NCBI GenBank assembly: GCA_003439945.1
Contig: QVRM01003945.1
Span: forward strand, 25,356 to 89,355
Length of the DNA stretch: 64,000 nt
Source: Dermanyssus gallinae
Taxonomy: Eukaryota; Arthropoda; Arachnida; Mesostigmata; Dermanyssidae
Direction: 5' to 3'
Below are positions 36,649-47,077 of this stretch, one piece after another (the stretch's first letter is position 1; the number at the start of each line of letters is the position of its first letter). Below the pieces are notes generated by a model. It had not been told where the DNA came from. It saw nothing but the letters and a program-made list of their open reading frames with translations, and made no database searches. A program made the position numbers and the translations under genes.

Positions 36649-37706
36649 ACGAGGTGTGTTCAATCGTTATCGCGACTTTTGAATTTTCGCGGGTTACGTA
36701 TATTCGAATTTCGATTTTTTGTGGCGTTATGTTGGTACTCATGTCTCTCACTTATGCCGACAAGCTCGGCCATTTTGAATGTTCACTTAATTGTTGACAG
36801 CTGCTTTGCTTGCACGTGTTTTGGATCGTCTTCGATTTTTACATATTCAAAAAAATGGATCAAAGAACCTGTATCAAATTTTGTGTGAAAAACGAAATTA
36901 AGTGCGCGGATGCATTCCGAATGTTGACTGTGGCATACGGAGAAGCTACCTTGGACCGAAGCAACGTTTATCGGTGGTACAAAATGTTCTCAGAAGGCCG
37001 AGAAGATGTGAACGACGAAGAGCGTGCCGGACGCCCGAGCACTTCAACAACAGACGAAAAAATTAATGAAGTGGGGAAAATGGTATTGGCCAATCGTCGA
37101 ATCACCGTTAGAGAAGTTGCTGAGGACCTAAACATATCGATTGGCTCGTGCCATTCGATTTTTATCAATGATTTGGGCATGAGACGGGTCGCCGCGAAAT
37201 TCGTACCAAAATTGCTCAATTGCGACCAAAAACAGCATCGCATGAACATTGCTAATGAGATGTTGGACTCTGTCCGCGACGACCCAAATTTGCTCCAGAG
37301 GGTCATAACTGGTGACGAATCGTGGGTTTATGGTTATGACGTGGAAACCAAAGCTCAATCATCTCAATGGAAGCTGCTGCATGAACCAAGACCGAAAAAA
37401 GCGCGCCAAGTTCGGTCGAATGTGAAAGTTTTGCTGACAGTTTTCTTCGATTGCAGGGGCGTGGTGCATCATGAGTTCTTGCCACAGGGTAGAACGGTCA
37501 ATAAGGAATATTACCTGCAAGTTATGCGCAATTTGCGCGAAGCAATCCGCCAGAAACGCCCGGATTTGTGGAAGAACAAAAATTGGCTTTTGCACCACGA
37601 TAACGCCCCTGCTCACACATCGTTGCTTGTGCGCGAGTTTTTGGCCAAAAACAACACACTAATGATGCCGCAGCCACCGTATTCCCCAGAATATATATCG
37701 TTTTAA
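36649..37706 (+). mobile_element. mariner transposon, 5' end intact, 3' end missing
   Basis: The element begins at ACGAGGTGTGTTCAATCG (36649 onward), directly after an (AT)n tract that offers the TA target used by mariner elements. About 205 bp of 5' non-coding DNA precede the transposase start. No reverse complement of the 5' terminal sequence was found downstream, and homology stops at the end of the reading frame, where the sequence becomes AT-rich and unrelated. The 3' terminal inverted repeat and roughly the last sixth of the gene are therefore lost. The copy cannot transpose on its own. Confidence 0.88.
36855..37706 (+). pseudogene. mariner transposase, C-terminally truncated
   Basis: The frame is open for 283 residues from the methionine at 36855 (MDQRTCIKFC). 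An upstream in-frame ATG at 36810 exists, but mariner proteins normally start at the MDQ-like position. The N-terminal helix-turn-helix region (about residues 5-110) includes the linker AGRPST (58-63), followed by VPKLL (117-121). Catalytic D1 is in TGDESW (D154) and D2 in HHDNAPAH (D249). The third Asp of the DD34D triad would lie in the SPDLAPCD-type block, but here the frame reads YSPEYISF and stops, so it is missing. A normal protein is about 345 residues. The rest is remarkably free of stops, suggesting a fairly recent insertion or 3' deletion. Confidence 0.92.
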
Positions 37707-37899
37707 CGGCTATACATATAAACGCTGACAAATATAGTTAAATCTACTTGAACTCTAGATAATGTATAAATCTAAAAGTTTGAATTCTTAGCTTAGGATT
37801 AATCACCAATAAAACATTTGCTTATCGTCCGGATGGAAAAGTTTCACATATCAACCCCTTGGGGGTTCAATATGTCTAGGCAAAATATTACTAGGAACA

Positions 37900-38395
37900 C
37901 GCATCAAAGTGATGCTATATATTTTAATTTTAAGCCCGCTTTTGAACCTGTAGCATAGAGTAACTACGCTAGGTGCTGCCTAAATTCGGGCTAGGCACCA
38001 AAATAGTTGCATAGACTTCCTTCGTGAGCAGATCATCCATGTACGTGTTCATAATACCCTCTCTGAAAGGGTTGAAGCCGCTTCCGCTCTTAAGGAACCA
38101 TTCTTGGGTCATCTATGTTCATCCTTTACATCAGTTCGATAAAGTATATTATTCCGAATGCGGAGAAGTGAAAATCATTTGAGGACCACAGCAAACTGCA
38201 GGATACAGTAAATGCGTTATACATGTGGTCTGCCTTCCGTGATCTGAAACTGTCGGTGTCAAAATACTATATATTTCATTTTGGTCATGGAAATGCACAA
38301 TACACCATTCGTGGTCAATCTCTGCTCCGAAAAAAAATTGATTAGGGGACATAGTGTGATGACGTCTGGTAATATGGCCACAGAAGGTGTAACAT
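37900..38395. repeat. Dispersed repeat R6, copy 1
   Basis: About 500 bp aligns by eye with 50875-51472: TAGGTGCTGCCTAA, TTGCATAGACTTCCT, AAGGAACCA, CAATACACCATTCGTGG and TGACGTCT all have near matches in order. On the minus strand both copies keep related short peptides (FFGAEI versus FFGAKM, GIMNTYMDDLLTKE versus GIMNTNMEGLLT), hinting at a decayed coding region. The family is not recognised. Confidence 0.7.
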
Positions 38396-38930
38396 ACATT
38401 GTTTCAGGGACATCACAGCTAGCGGATTAGATTACACGCTCATTCGTCAGGAATCCACATTTAGGCAAAACTATTTGAGGTTTACGTTCCACCCACAATA
38501 ACGCATGCAACCCCAAACAGGAAACCATGTCTGAAGAAAGATCAGCGCCTCCTAGACAAAATATGCAGTAAATACCGACGTAGAGATGCATTCATGTGTG
38601 GAATCGCAAGCAATGGCGTCCAGCTTCCCTAACATATTCGAAAGATTGAATAATATAAATCGTGATTATATCTTGAGTATGTATATATATATATATATAT
38701 ATTATGTATAGATTAACTGGTAACATGCATGATACACATCGGACGTTGTTGTTAACGCCGCAGTTGTGCGGGACTCACAAACCCGCTTAAATCCAGTCGC
38801 CCTCTTTGCCCCTTGTCAAGGGTAGCCGCAGTACTGTCTTCTTGAGATTACTTCGCCACTTGATCTTGCCATTTAAACTGCTCCACTTAGTGTGAAGCTT
38901 ATTTTATATTGAAGACAAATTCTTCGAATC
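38396..38930. other. No gene seen
   Basis: AT-rich, with a short (AT)n at 38679-38701. Confidence 0.6.
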
Positions 38931-39980
38931 TTCTTACCATAATTTAGGATTCATAATTTTTGAGGAGCGTCTTTACAAGGGCTTGGCATGTAAGGGTCTT
39001 CCCCAGTCATAAGTTCCGGGACAGAAGCTCTCGCTCAGTGTTAAAAAAACGCTGCGTTTGTAGCAATGCCTTACATCGTCAGCTTTTCCTGAGTTGTCTG
39101 TTGGGAGAGTCAGTTTTACCAATGCGGTGTAGGTAGTCAGCCACGTGGCCCGTTCGCAGTTGCGTGAACGGTTAGGTAAGCGAGTCGTATTTAAAACTGT
39201 ACCAATTTTTGAGATCAGGGAGTACTAATTTTGATTAAAATTCAGGTGGCTCCGGCAGGATTACTTTCCATTGTTGGCACCATTTGCTTAGAATGTCTAT
39301 TCTGCTGATTAGTATTCCCTCTGTCCGGACATTACTTAAAGCGTTTTCTAATGCTAGTTCTTTAACTCTTAGGTCCTAAGAATTTGTCTAGAGAGAACCG
39401 GTATGAATTATGTGGAAGTCGTGGGTTTGTTCGTGCTATATATATATATGAGAGGTAGTGCCGAGAGTCCTTTGCTCCTCTGGTTTGCGGGAGGATTTTG
39501 AGTAGCTCTGCTGAGGCTTTTGCCGCTATGTTTATTGCATAGCGCACGTAAAGTGCACTCTGTCCAGGAGAACGTCCAGGTACGTGATCATGGTCGTGGG
39601 TGTTACTGGGTGAGCCTGCAGGTGTAAATTTAGATTCTGGGGAGGACGTTTCAGGCCGTTTAAAATAATGGCTTTCGTTTTTTGTAAAGCCAATTCAAGA
39701 TCTAGCGTTTAGAGATATTTTCGGATATACGCCAGGACTCCGTTGGCTGGTCGTTCGAGTAAATCCTCGTCACGGGCGGTAACGATCAGTACCAGATCGT
39801 TTGGGCGGCGAAATGAATTCCCGGGAGATGTGGGAGTTCAAGTACTCCATCGTAGGTTATATACCCCACTACGGACCCGTACGACCCGGACCGAGAGCAT
39901 ACTCATAGGGCGGTATGTCGAGGGGTCTTTTGGTGGTTTACCGGGTTCCAGGATAAAATACGAGCATGCCGTTTCCCGCA
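38931..39980 (-). mobile_element. Degenerate LINE relic (RT and C-terminal parts)
   Basis: Read from 39980 downward: finger motif EPGKPPKDPSTYRPMSML (near 39925). After an internal deletion that removes motifs A and B, the palm resumes at LVLIVTARDEDLLERP (near 39775), the segment directly after YADD. LELALQKTKAIILNGLK and TMITYLDVLLDRVHFT follow, then KASAELLKILPQTRG (near 39500). The C-terminal part reads VLPDLKNWYSFKYDSLT and QLRTGHVADYLHRIGK (near 39150). Several frames are needed. The PGKPP...YRP and QLRTGH spellings point to the LOA/Ingi/R1 side of LINE diversity rather than CR1, but clade assignment is tentative. An (AT)n tract (39981-40008) abuts the upstream end. Confidence 0.8.
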
Positions 39981-40008
39981 AATATATATATATATATATA
40001 TATATATA
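39981..40008. repeat. (AT)n microsatellite
   Basis: About 14 AT units abutting a LINE relic. Confidence 0.95.
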
Positions 40009-40429
40009 GCATCTAAATACATAATTAATGTATATTTTGCTATACTTAAATAAATGATAATATTTATATAATGATGTAATTGTGATATGATTATTAGATA
40101 TTTATATAATAATGAAGCTCAGGTCAGGTTGCCGCAGGTCTTCTGTCTGCAGGTCAATTTGCCGGCCGGATTTGATTTTAAGACAATGAGGAGAAGAATT
40201 CGCCTTTGAAATGTTTTGTCAAAACCAGAAAAGACACACATTTATTTCGCAGAACTGCTAGGATGAATGGGTTGATTCCCTATCGCGACTTTTGCACACC
40301 GTACCCGTGTTCGCCGTTCAGTTAAGCCTAGCAATATTACATTTAATATAGCTCGAATGCAATTTTTAGCATTTTACATGACATTTTAGCTTACAATGTG
40401 AATAATGGCCACCACTACGTATGAGAACC
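40009..40429. other. AT-rich, no gene seen
   Basis: AT-rich with TATTTATATAATRATG-type near-repeats at 40050-40110; no supported feature. Confidence 0.55.
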
Positions 40430-41250
40430 CGTAATGCAAACAATCAGAGCGGCCCAGAGGGATTTAGCTAGTCTTTTTATTCTGTACTCTTTGAACTCTC
40501 GGATCTCTTTTATGATCTGAATCGCAGACGACTTCCTCGCGAAATTTTCACCTACAATTTTACCTCAATTAGAATACACAATGGTGTGGGGAGAACAAAT
40601 TGATAATCAACACAGAAACACAAAAACTGTGCGTTCCAGTAGAGAAGGATCATATGCTGCTAGAGATTATTGCTTAACAATAAACGAGAGGGCACTCAAT
40701 GTAGTTAACAACTCCACTTATCTAACGGTAATGCTACTACGAGGCTCTTATTTCGTACACATGTTGACGGGGTACGGGCAAAAGCTGCGACCGCAACTAC
40801 CTTAGTAGGCAACCGTTGACGTGACGACGACACCTGAAAACAGCATTTAACTGTTTCATAGTTAAACGGCTCGCGAACCCGCAATTGCACCACACAGTAA
40901 GTGATCAAATTGACAGTGAGTCATCTGAAATCTCTAGATAGGTTAAAGACTTGCTTTGCCAAACACATACTGGGTTACCAATAAACGCGCCAGCCACACT
41001 AGCCCTCGAGTCGTGCTGAGAGCGAATGCTGATGGAAGAACTGTACTTAACAAGGCCCCGTTTAGCACACAAACATTAGACCCTTACAGACCATCCAGAA
41101 AGACAGGAAACGTACAGTTCGCAATTGAAAACTATACTGGGAGTCCAGTTTTTGCCCTGATAAATAGAAACGAGATGGGCCAAAGAAATCGCACAATTTT
41201 TTGTGCCAAATGGCCTAACACGGGTACCACCATTATATGCGCATGAAACC
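40430..41250 (+). mobile_element. Degenerate LINE relic (motif C to C-terminus)
   Basis: The plus strand shows a damaged motif C, IADDFLAKFSPTILPQLEY (near 40527), then LTINERALNVVNNSTYLTVM (near 40675-40730), where TYLTV stands for the usual YLGV block. Next, in a shifted frame, comes HVDGVRAKAATATTLVGN (near 40760-40810), typical of the thumb of non-LTR elements. A C-terminal block GLPINAPATLALES follows near 40970-41010. Stops and a frameshift split the gene. Motifs A and B are too decayed to trust. This lineage differs from the relics on either side. Confidence 0.7.
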
Positions 41251-41739
41251 AAACCTTTTTAACACTGAGGGATGCGTATGTATTTCTTCTGTCGAAATAT
41301 ATATGTTGAAAGATATTGGGCGGTATCACATGCTGTTATGCAAAGGAACAGCTGGAATATCCCTAACATAGAGAGTTGATTATGTTATATCAGACCACAC
41401 TATTGTGTTGTGATTGTAACTACCAACACAATGACGAATCAATCAAGAATGAATGGTATTACATTTAAGTTAGCATTTGATGCTAACATAAGCACCTATC
41501 ATTGAGCTATGTTGTTGATATAAAGGCACAGGTTTTCTCTATTTTCTCAAGCTGATCTAAGCATTCGTTAATCATTTGTATGAGTATCTCACGTTATCTC
41601 ACACCCGACCCCGGGTACACATCATTGCCATTATAGAAGAAGCAGTATACTCTAGCTAAAAGTCAAAGCAACAACATGCTATTGGGCAAACAATTCGCAA
41701 TAACACACACAATGCCAATATGCAGCTTGTGGAGGGCGC
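41251..41739. other. No gene seen
   Basis: AT-rich spacer between two LINE relics; an upstream decayed part of the second one may be hidden here. Confidence 0.5.
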
Positions 41740-42480
41740 ACCTTTTGACTTAGACAAGGGTCTGTTATGTGCAGGACTTCTTGAAACTTGAGTTCAGACA
41801 CACCTTTGATAGTTATCGCCCAGATGTGATCTTACTGAAATTCAAACACCTTCGGCTTTCACGAGCACGCAGATAAACTGCTATCGGCGCACTTCCTCGG
41901 GCGTCATCACGAAATCACCATGAAACTGTCTCCGGTCTTGCTCGGTATACTCCAGGGGTCGTGCATCGGCCCACTAGCCTTCATTTGCTTCATATATTAT
42001 CTGCGGTTATCATTTCTGCTGGTGCCAGCACCTTTCAGTATTGTATTTGACCAGTCTGGTAAAAAGGTACATCGAGTGGTGTTGTAACAAGCCGTATTGT
42101 TATATATGCAAATAAAACTCAAGTGGTTGTTTTCAGAAAGGGCAAGACGTATCACGAATGCTATCTGTAATCATCAGTGACCACCTGACACGGCCAAGCG
42201 ACTGTGCTAAAATAGTGGGTGTAGCAGTGGATGCAGGCACTTTTGGTAACGCCCATGCAGAGTCCCTCAGGTTGCTATTATCGCAACTCATCAAAGTACA
42301 TTAAGAACATAATTGAAGCAATGTCATGCAAGCTTCTCTACAAAGTATTTTGTTCGGACTTACCTTATGTACATGAGATATAGAGAATATCACACGCAAC
42401 GAACGCCTGGTAGTGATTTTTAAAAACATCCTCGGAATCTGACCGATGATACTAGCAGCCAAACATTTGGCGTTTGAGCT
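41740..42480 (+). mobile_element. Degenerate CR1/L2-like LINE relic
   Basis: The motif A region reads RHTFDSYRPDVILLKFKHL (near 41800-41850) and motif B GILQGSCIGPLAFICF (41940-41990). Motif C is replaced or deleted. The downstream segment ANKTQVVVFRKGK (near 42105-42140) matches the KT.VVVF block that follows YADD in this group. Frameshifts separate A from B. The order A, B, post-C is right for one decayed element. Because it lies directly 3' of another relic that ends with a C-terminal block, these are two separate insertions. Confidence 0.7.
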
Positions 42481-44148
42481 GTTAGAGAGTGGAATACATT
42501 TTCGGTGAGTTTAAGTTGATATCCTTTTTTAGGCTTTAGTGGGAAACTGAAAATCACATTAGCATCTCGTCAATGATAGGTACACTGGTCTTCTCAAGTT
42601 GGTTCTCACATTGAGAAAAAAGTAATTTCACTCCGGCTGCAACTTTTGCCATCACAATGGTAACTGTAGTAGGTCTAATTATTGCCGACTCGTTGCAATG
42701 CTGTAAACATGTGAAACGACATATTGTTGTAATTGCGTACATATTCAATAAATAATCTTGTTAAAAAATGTGTTTTTATCTTAAACGTGTTTTGAACAGA
42801 TGTGTGCTGGATGACCCCGGATATTTTTATGTATGGGCAGCGGTATTTTTTGATACCAATTCGGCGTAGATGGTAAAACACATCCTTTCGAAATCAATTC
42901 TTCACTTCCGATATTAAAGTCCCCAACCAGCATTTTCCTCACCTAACTTTGACGACTAAGTATGTATCCAAGAAGTGGCCCAGCAAGGAAAATTTAGAAA
43001 GTTATAATTTAATCAACCGTGTAGAACTAGTTACCCTCTTTTCTAAATGCTAACCTCACATACCAAGTTTGGAAGAGCTAAATCCCCGCTCGACTTCAAA
43101 GAGGGTCCTGATTGATAACTTTCATATGTCGCAAATTTTGCAATTAGAAGAAGCTCACCAAATGGGTTCATGTGTACACAACCTGGATATAGCGTGAATA
43201 ATCGACCAGGATTATCTCATCGTGGTAGGTCAATATAATTAGATTGATAAGAAGTAGTTTCATAGCATTGCCTTACTTCTTTTATCAGTTTAATATACCC
43301 GCTAGACGGGGGGATTCCGATGGAGTAGCATTACACAAGTTTGGCTTGTCACGCAGCCTGTATTTCAGCATCGAGTGTTTTGACAACAAACCTACCTAGA
43401 ACGTTGTGGACATGTAGGGCTACACACTCGCGTAACACTCGGTAAAATATGTATAATCAAATTTTAGTGCGTTTTGTGCGCATCACCCAGATGGCATTTT
43501 CGTCGCTAGAAAATGTAACTATTGATTATATCGCAATGAGATCAACATAGGGAAAAGTTTAGTTAACCTAGATCGACCTAACGATTTTTATTCTCCTCGG
43601 AAGATACGTCAGAATTTGTGTAGGACAGTGTAGTGTTTACACCAAATTTGAGGTTTATCCTGGACCTATTTAGTTATCTTCATACGACATTTCCAGAAGT
43701 CAGCTGTTTTCCCGGTAGTTAGCGTGGTACGCGTTCCGTGTGCAACATATTGATTTACTCTTAAGGCATTACCCATGGAAATAATGATCTCATAAAATAT
43801 CGTTACCATGTTTGCCATGAGTTAGTCACAATAATCGGAAAATGGCTGTTGAACGCGTGCATTTTGATCGGCGTAGAGTTCGTTGTGTGGCTACGTGAGT
43901 TGTTAATCTCACGTTTTCATATATCTTTAGAATCGTGACATCGAGGCGATGTGCAGTTTTATTGCCGGATCCCGCTTGGAAGATCAGATAGACGCAAACG
44001 AAAACTAAGGAACTTCAACGTTAAACGAAACGTCGCCAATTCGATCGTAGACATCATGAGCATTTATCTCGCTGATATTATTGATATTATAAATCATCCT
44101 AGCCGCAAGGTTTAGCGATACGTGGTTAATTCTCCACAAAGAGAATTT
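42481..44148. other. AT-rich, no gene seen
   Basis: No frame above about 70 codons and no recognisable motif. Decayed elements too old to recognise are likely. Confidence 0.55.
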
Positions 44149-44154
44149 TCTCTT

Positions 44155-44206
<52 letters not shown>

Positions 44207-44208
44207 GT
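44149..44208. repeat. (TC)n-(AT)n compound microsatellite
   Basis: About 11 TC units followed by about 20 AT/GT-interrupted units. Confidence 0.93.
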
Positions 44209-44220
44209 ATTGATATATTC

Positions 44221-44330
44221 AATATTAATTTTTTAACCATAAACTAGCACACCGGCAAGCGTTTTTTTTGATACGGCATTTTCTATTTGTCCAAATGGAA
44301 CGCGGGTCTCTAAGTATAGTTTTCTAGTTA
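44221..44330. repeat. Dispersed repeat R5, copy 2
   Basis: Counterpart of 31462-31580, again preceded by an AT-rich tract. Shared blocks include TATTTGTCC, ATGGAACGCGGGTCTC and TATAGTTTTC. Unknown family. Confidence 0.65.
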
Positions 44331-44348
44331 TTTCTACACACACATATG

Positions 44349-44371
44349 TATATATATATATATATATATAG
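44349..44371. repeat. (AT)n microsatellite
   Basis: About 11 AT units. Confidence 0.93.
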
Positions 44372-44559
44372 TCAGGCAAAGGCTGATGACCACTGGCTTT
44401 ATAGGTAGTAGATAAACAACTAATTCCATAACTAGGCAGTGTCTCGAAGTAGACATTCTCCAGGTGGCAACAAAGACGACGTTGGCAACAACAACAACAA
44501 CTATTCAGATGGATGCTTGTTTAAATTGAACTAACGACGCGATAGTGTTGGCGGTCGTT

Positions 44560-44680
44560 ATTGTCGTCGTTGTCGTTGTTGTTGTTGTCGTTGCTGTTGT
44601 TGTCGTTGCTGTTGTTGTCGTTGCTGTTGTTGTCGTTGCTGTCGTTGCTGTTGTTGTCGTTGTCGCTTTCATCATCATTG
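44560..44680. repeat. GTTGTTGTCGTTGCT 15-mer tandem repeat
   Basis: The 15-mer unit GTTGTTGTCGTTGCT recurs about four times in direct tandem, flanked by plain TTG/TCG triplets. This higher-order unit distinguishes it from a simple (TTG)n. Open frames here read repeated L-L-S-L or D/N-rich peptides. Confidence 0.88.
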
Positions 44681-44885
44681 CCATCGTCGGTGTCATTGTT
44701 GCGTGCAAGCACCCATAACATAGAGCAGCAGTCTATGGTGTGGGTCGATCGTGAGTTTACCCAGCCTGCTTTTGAACCTGCTGCCGCGTGTTGATTATTA
44801 CTCATACTAGCAACTAGAAGGAGGACAACAATCGATAACCAGCCACTTGTCAATTAGCCAGCTAGAGATGCTAGTAGATGCTAAA

Positions 44886-44911
44886 TAGTCATGAGGGGGG
44901 CGGGGGGGGGG
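44886..44911 (+). other. G-rich run
   Basis: A G6-C-G10 type run. It has only two uninterrupted G runs but could supply four G-tracts if folded from within the G10 run. Confidence 0.4.
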
Positions 44912-45094
44912 TCAATACGGTAGACGTGGTTGGTCATCATGATGCTGGATGCTGGTGTCAAGGACCATTAGCATGGTGGTAGCTGAAAGTTTCATCACAA
45001 CAAAGCCGAGAGAGCTGAGAGACGTCTCGACAGGTCTCTGAGACACACAGCACGTTTTCGCCCATGACTCTCATTGCGTGTCAGCTTGCCCAAA

Positions 45095-45232
45095 CTGTTG
45101 TTGCAGTTGTTGTTGCTGCAGTTGTTGTTGTCGTTGTTGCAGTTGTTGTTGTTGTTGTTGCTGCAGTTGTTGTTGTCGTTGCTGCAGTTGTTGCTGCTGC
45201 AGTTATTGTTGTTGTTGTTGCTGCAGTAGTTG
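45095..45232. repeat. TTG array with CTGCAGTTG higher-order unit
   Basis: TTG triplets with a recurring GCTGCAGTTGTTGTT unit that creates repeated PstI-type CTGCAG palindromes. Confidence 0.88.
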
Positions 45233-45540
45233 TGCGTCCTAGCCATAATCGCTGTTCGATCGATATCGATTGCAGGCGTCGTGACTGACTGACTGATCGA
45301 CTGCTAAGCGCACGGACCCTTTAATTCTCATGATGATTTATTGTTTGTTAAGTAAGGCGCAACTCTGCGTGAGTGCGCCTGTGAGTATGTGCTCATCGAG
45401 CCCTCTCTCTCTCCGCCCACCTAGCCCCCATCCTCTCTCTCTCTCTCTCGCTGTTGCCTTTTCGCCTACCATTTAATAGCAGAGTCGGCTGTCGTCTGCT
45501 GCTGCAGAAGCGGCTGTCTCTGCTAACGTTACTACAGCGT

Positions 45541-45718
45541 GTCAAGCCCGGTGACGTGATGCATTCCGTCTGCGCCTCGCGACCGGAGAAGACACATAGG
45601 TGCGCGGGTTCGAGCCCCACCGTTGCCCCATATTTGTATTTATGGAGGTCCGTCTATGAAGAATTGCGAAAAGCAGTCCCGTGGACGTTAAACCTTGGCT
45701 GAGGTTCAGCCCGAAAAG
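45541..45718 (+). mobile_element. SINE-2 copy 1 (tRNA-derived)
   Basis: A tRNA-like head with a perfect B box GGTTCGAGCCC (45607-45617) and an A-box-like GGTGACGTGATGC near 45550. The rest of the element (TTTGTATTTATGGAGGTCCGTCTATGAAG, given here in two parts: TTTGTATTTATGG and GGTCCGTCTATGAAG) is shared with the minus-strand copy at 49636-49816. It ends in GTGGACGTTAAACC, then a hairpin GGCTGA-GGT-TCAGCC, then GAAAAGTA. Length is about 178 bp, with no coding potential. This would be a Pol III-transcribed element mobilised by a LINE in trans; the partner is unknown. Confidence 0.85.
45607..45617 (+). promoter_or_regulatory. B box of SINE-2 copy 1
   Basis: GGTTCGAGCCC matches the tRNA B-box consensus. 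Confidence 0.7.
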
Positions 45719-46795
45719 TATATTATACTACAGCGTGCTCCTGCACGTGTTTGCATCTAGCGTAAATGGCAAGTGTGTCGCCAAATCGAGTTCTAGTGTC
45801 GAATTTAGGTGGTAATTCATTGTACCGAGTCAGTCAACGAATCAAATTGGCAGCATAGACGCGCAGCATCGTCGGCGTTGTCGTTGTTGAAACTTTTGTT
45901 TTTCTTTGGCATCGGAGTACTCGCTGTTGGCGGCATCTTATTAGATGTCATCTCTTCAAAAACGGATATACATATGTCTCTCTATTGTCTTATTCTTCTC
46001 CTTCATATTCTTTTCCTTCTTGTTCTTCGGCGTCATGACGAAACGCGTTCTAGTCGAAGGGAAAACCCTTGAGCCACTTTTTACTCTTCTAGAATTTCGT
46101 TGTAGGCAAACTGTGGCGCAAGCCTTGTGCATAACTAACGGAAGAACAAGATCGACAGTCAAATGTGAGCGACAACGCATAAGTAGCAGCAAATGCGCGG
46201 AAAGAACAAATAAAAACTGCAACGGTGTACCGACGATTTAACCTATGGACAGGTATAATTACCGAAACACTCGCTAATATTGCGCATACTGATATTGATG
46301 CCCCGTAGAAGCGCTGAGAAATTCAAATTACGCTTCTAGCGGAAAACTTTGTAAAGGAGCTCACGTTCAAGTTCATATTAGCGTTTCTTTCCTGCATGTG
46401 TGCAGCGATATAAACACGCTGTTTTTTTTTCATTTAAGTTTATATAACAAACAAAACAAAATTAATTTTAATTGTCATAACCAACTAATTGGAATAGATT
46501 ACTATCCACGTTCTTTTAGATTAAGGGCATTTTTAGTTTCATTCAAAGACGAATTATACATTAAGACACATTGCAGCATGCTCCAAGCTAATGAATCTCT
46601 AAAATGTATTTGTTTTATTTAAAATGATATCTTGTTAGATTCACTGGTTTGGTGCTGGTACATTTGCTCTTGAACTATGTCGCGAACGAACCCTTACAGA
46701 GGACTTTGCCCTAGACGGACTACCTCTTAGTGAAGCCGTACTCACAGTATATAGGGAGTTTCGGGAGATACGCAGCGTGAAGTTTGCGACCAATA
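45719..46795. other. No supported gene
   Basis: Frames of 75-98 codons near 45809-46241 show no recognised domain. The frame at about 46640-46880 on the plus strand (HWFGAGTFALELCRERT, EAVLTVYREFREI) looks protein-like and may be the upstream part of the R7 element that follows. Confidence 0.45.
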
Positions 46796-47077
46796 ACTGG
46801 GAAGAGAGGAGCCCAGAGGAACCGAGCACTAATTTGTCGAGTGACATGGCACGGATACCATCACCACATGTATTTGAGTGGACAGTGTTTTGAGGTCGAT
46901 GGTTGTGTGTGTAGATTTTGTGGAATTTGTGATATTGGTAGATACTATATACTTGCGTGCACCGAAATAGACACAACGTCACTACAATCTCGTACACACT
47001 ATATAGTATCAGTGTAGACTTCGCATAACATTAGATGTATACTGCTACCAATATTATGGTGAATAAATAAAATATGT
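46796..47077 (+). mobile_element. Dispersed repeat R7, copy 1, with Cys-rich C-terminal peptide
   Basis: The plus frame ends with CRFCGICDIGRYYILAC followed by EIDTTSLQSRTH and a stop at 47017. The pattern C-x2-C-x2-C-x9-C and the downstream EIDTT block are conserved in the copy at 59374-59650. About 60 bp past the stop is an A-rich end, GTGAATAAATAAAAT. The conserved peptide, its position just before a polyadenylation-like end and the two-copy occurrence suggest the C-terminus of a retroelement protein. The family is not recognised. Confidence 0.6.

Noticed and set aside
37993..38080. YMDD tetrad on the minus strand of repeat R6 as evidence for a reverse transcriptase
   Set aside because: No other RT motif surrounds it and the second copy reads NMEG at the same place.
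40260..40310. CCCTATCGCGACTTTTGC, resembling part of the mariner 5' terminal region (GTTATCGCGACTTTTGAA)
   Set aside because: Only about 14 bp match, the outer terminal bases are absent, and no paired end exists; treated as chance.
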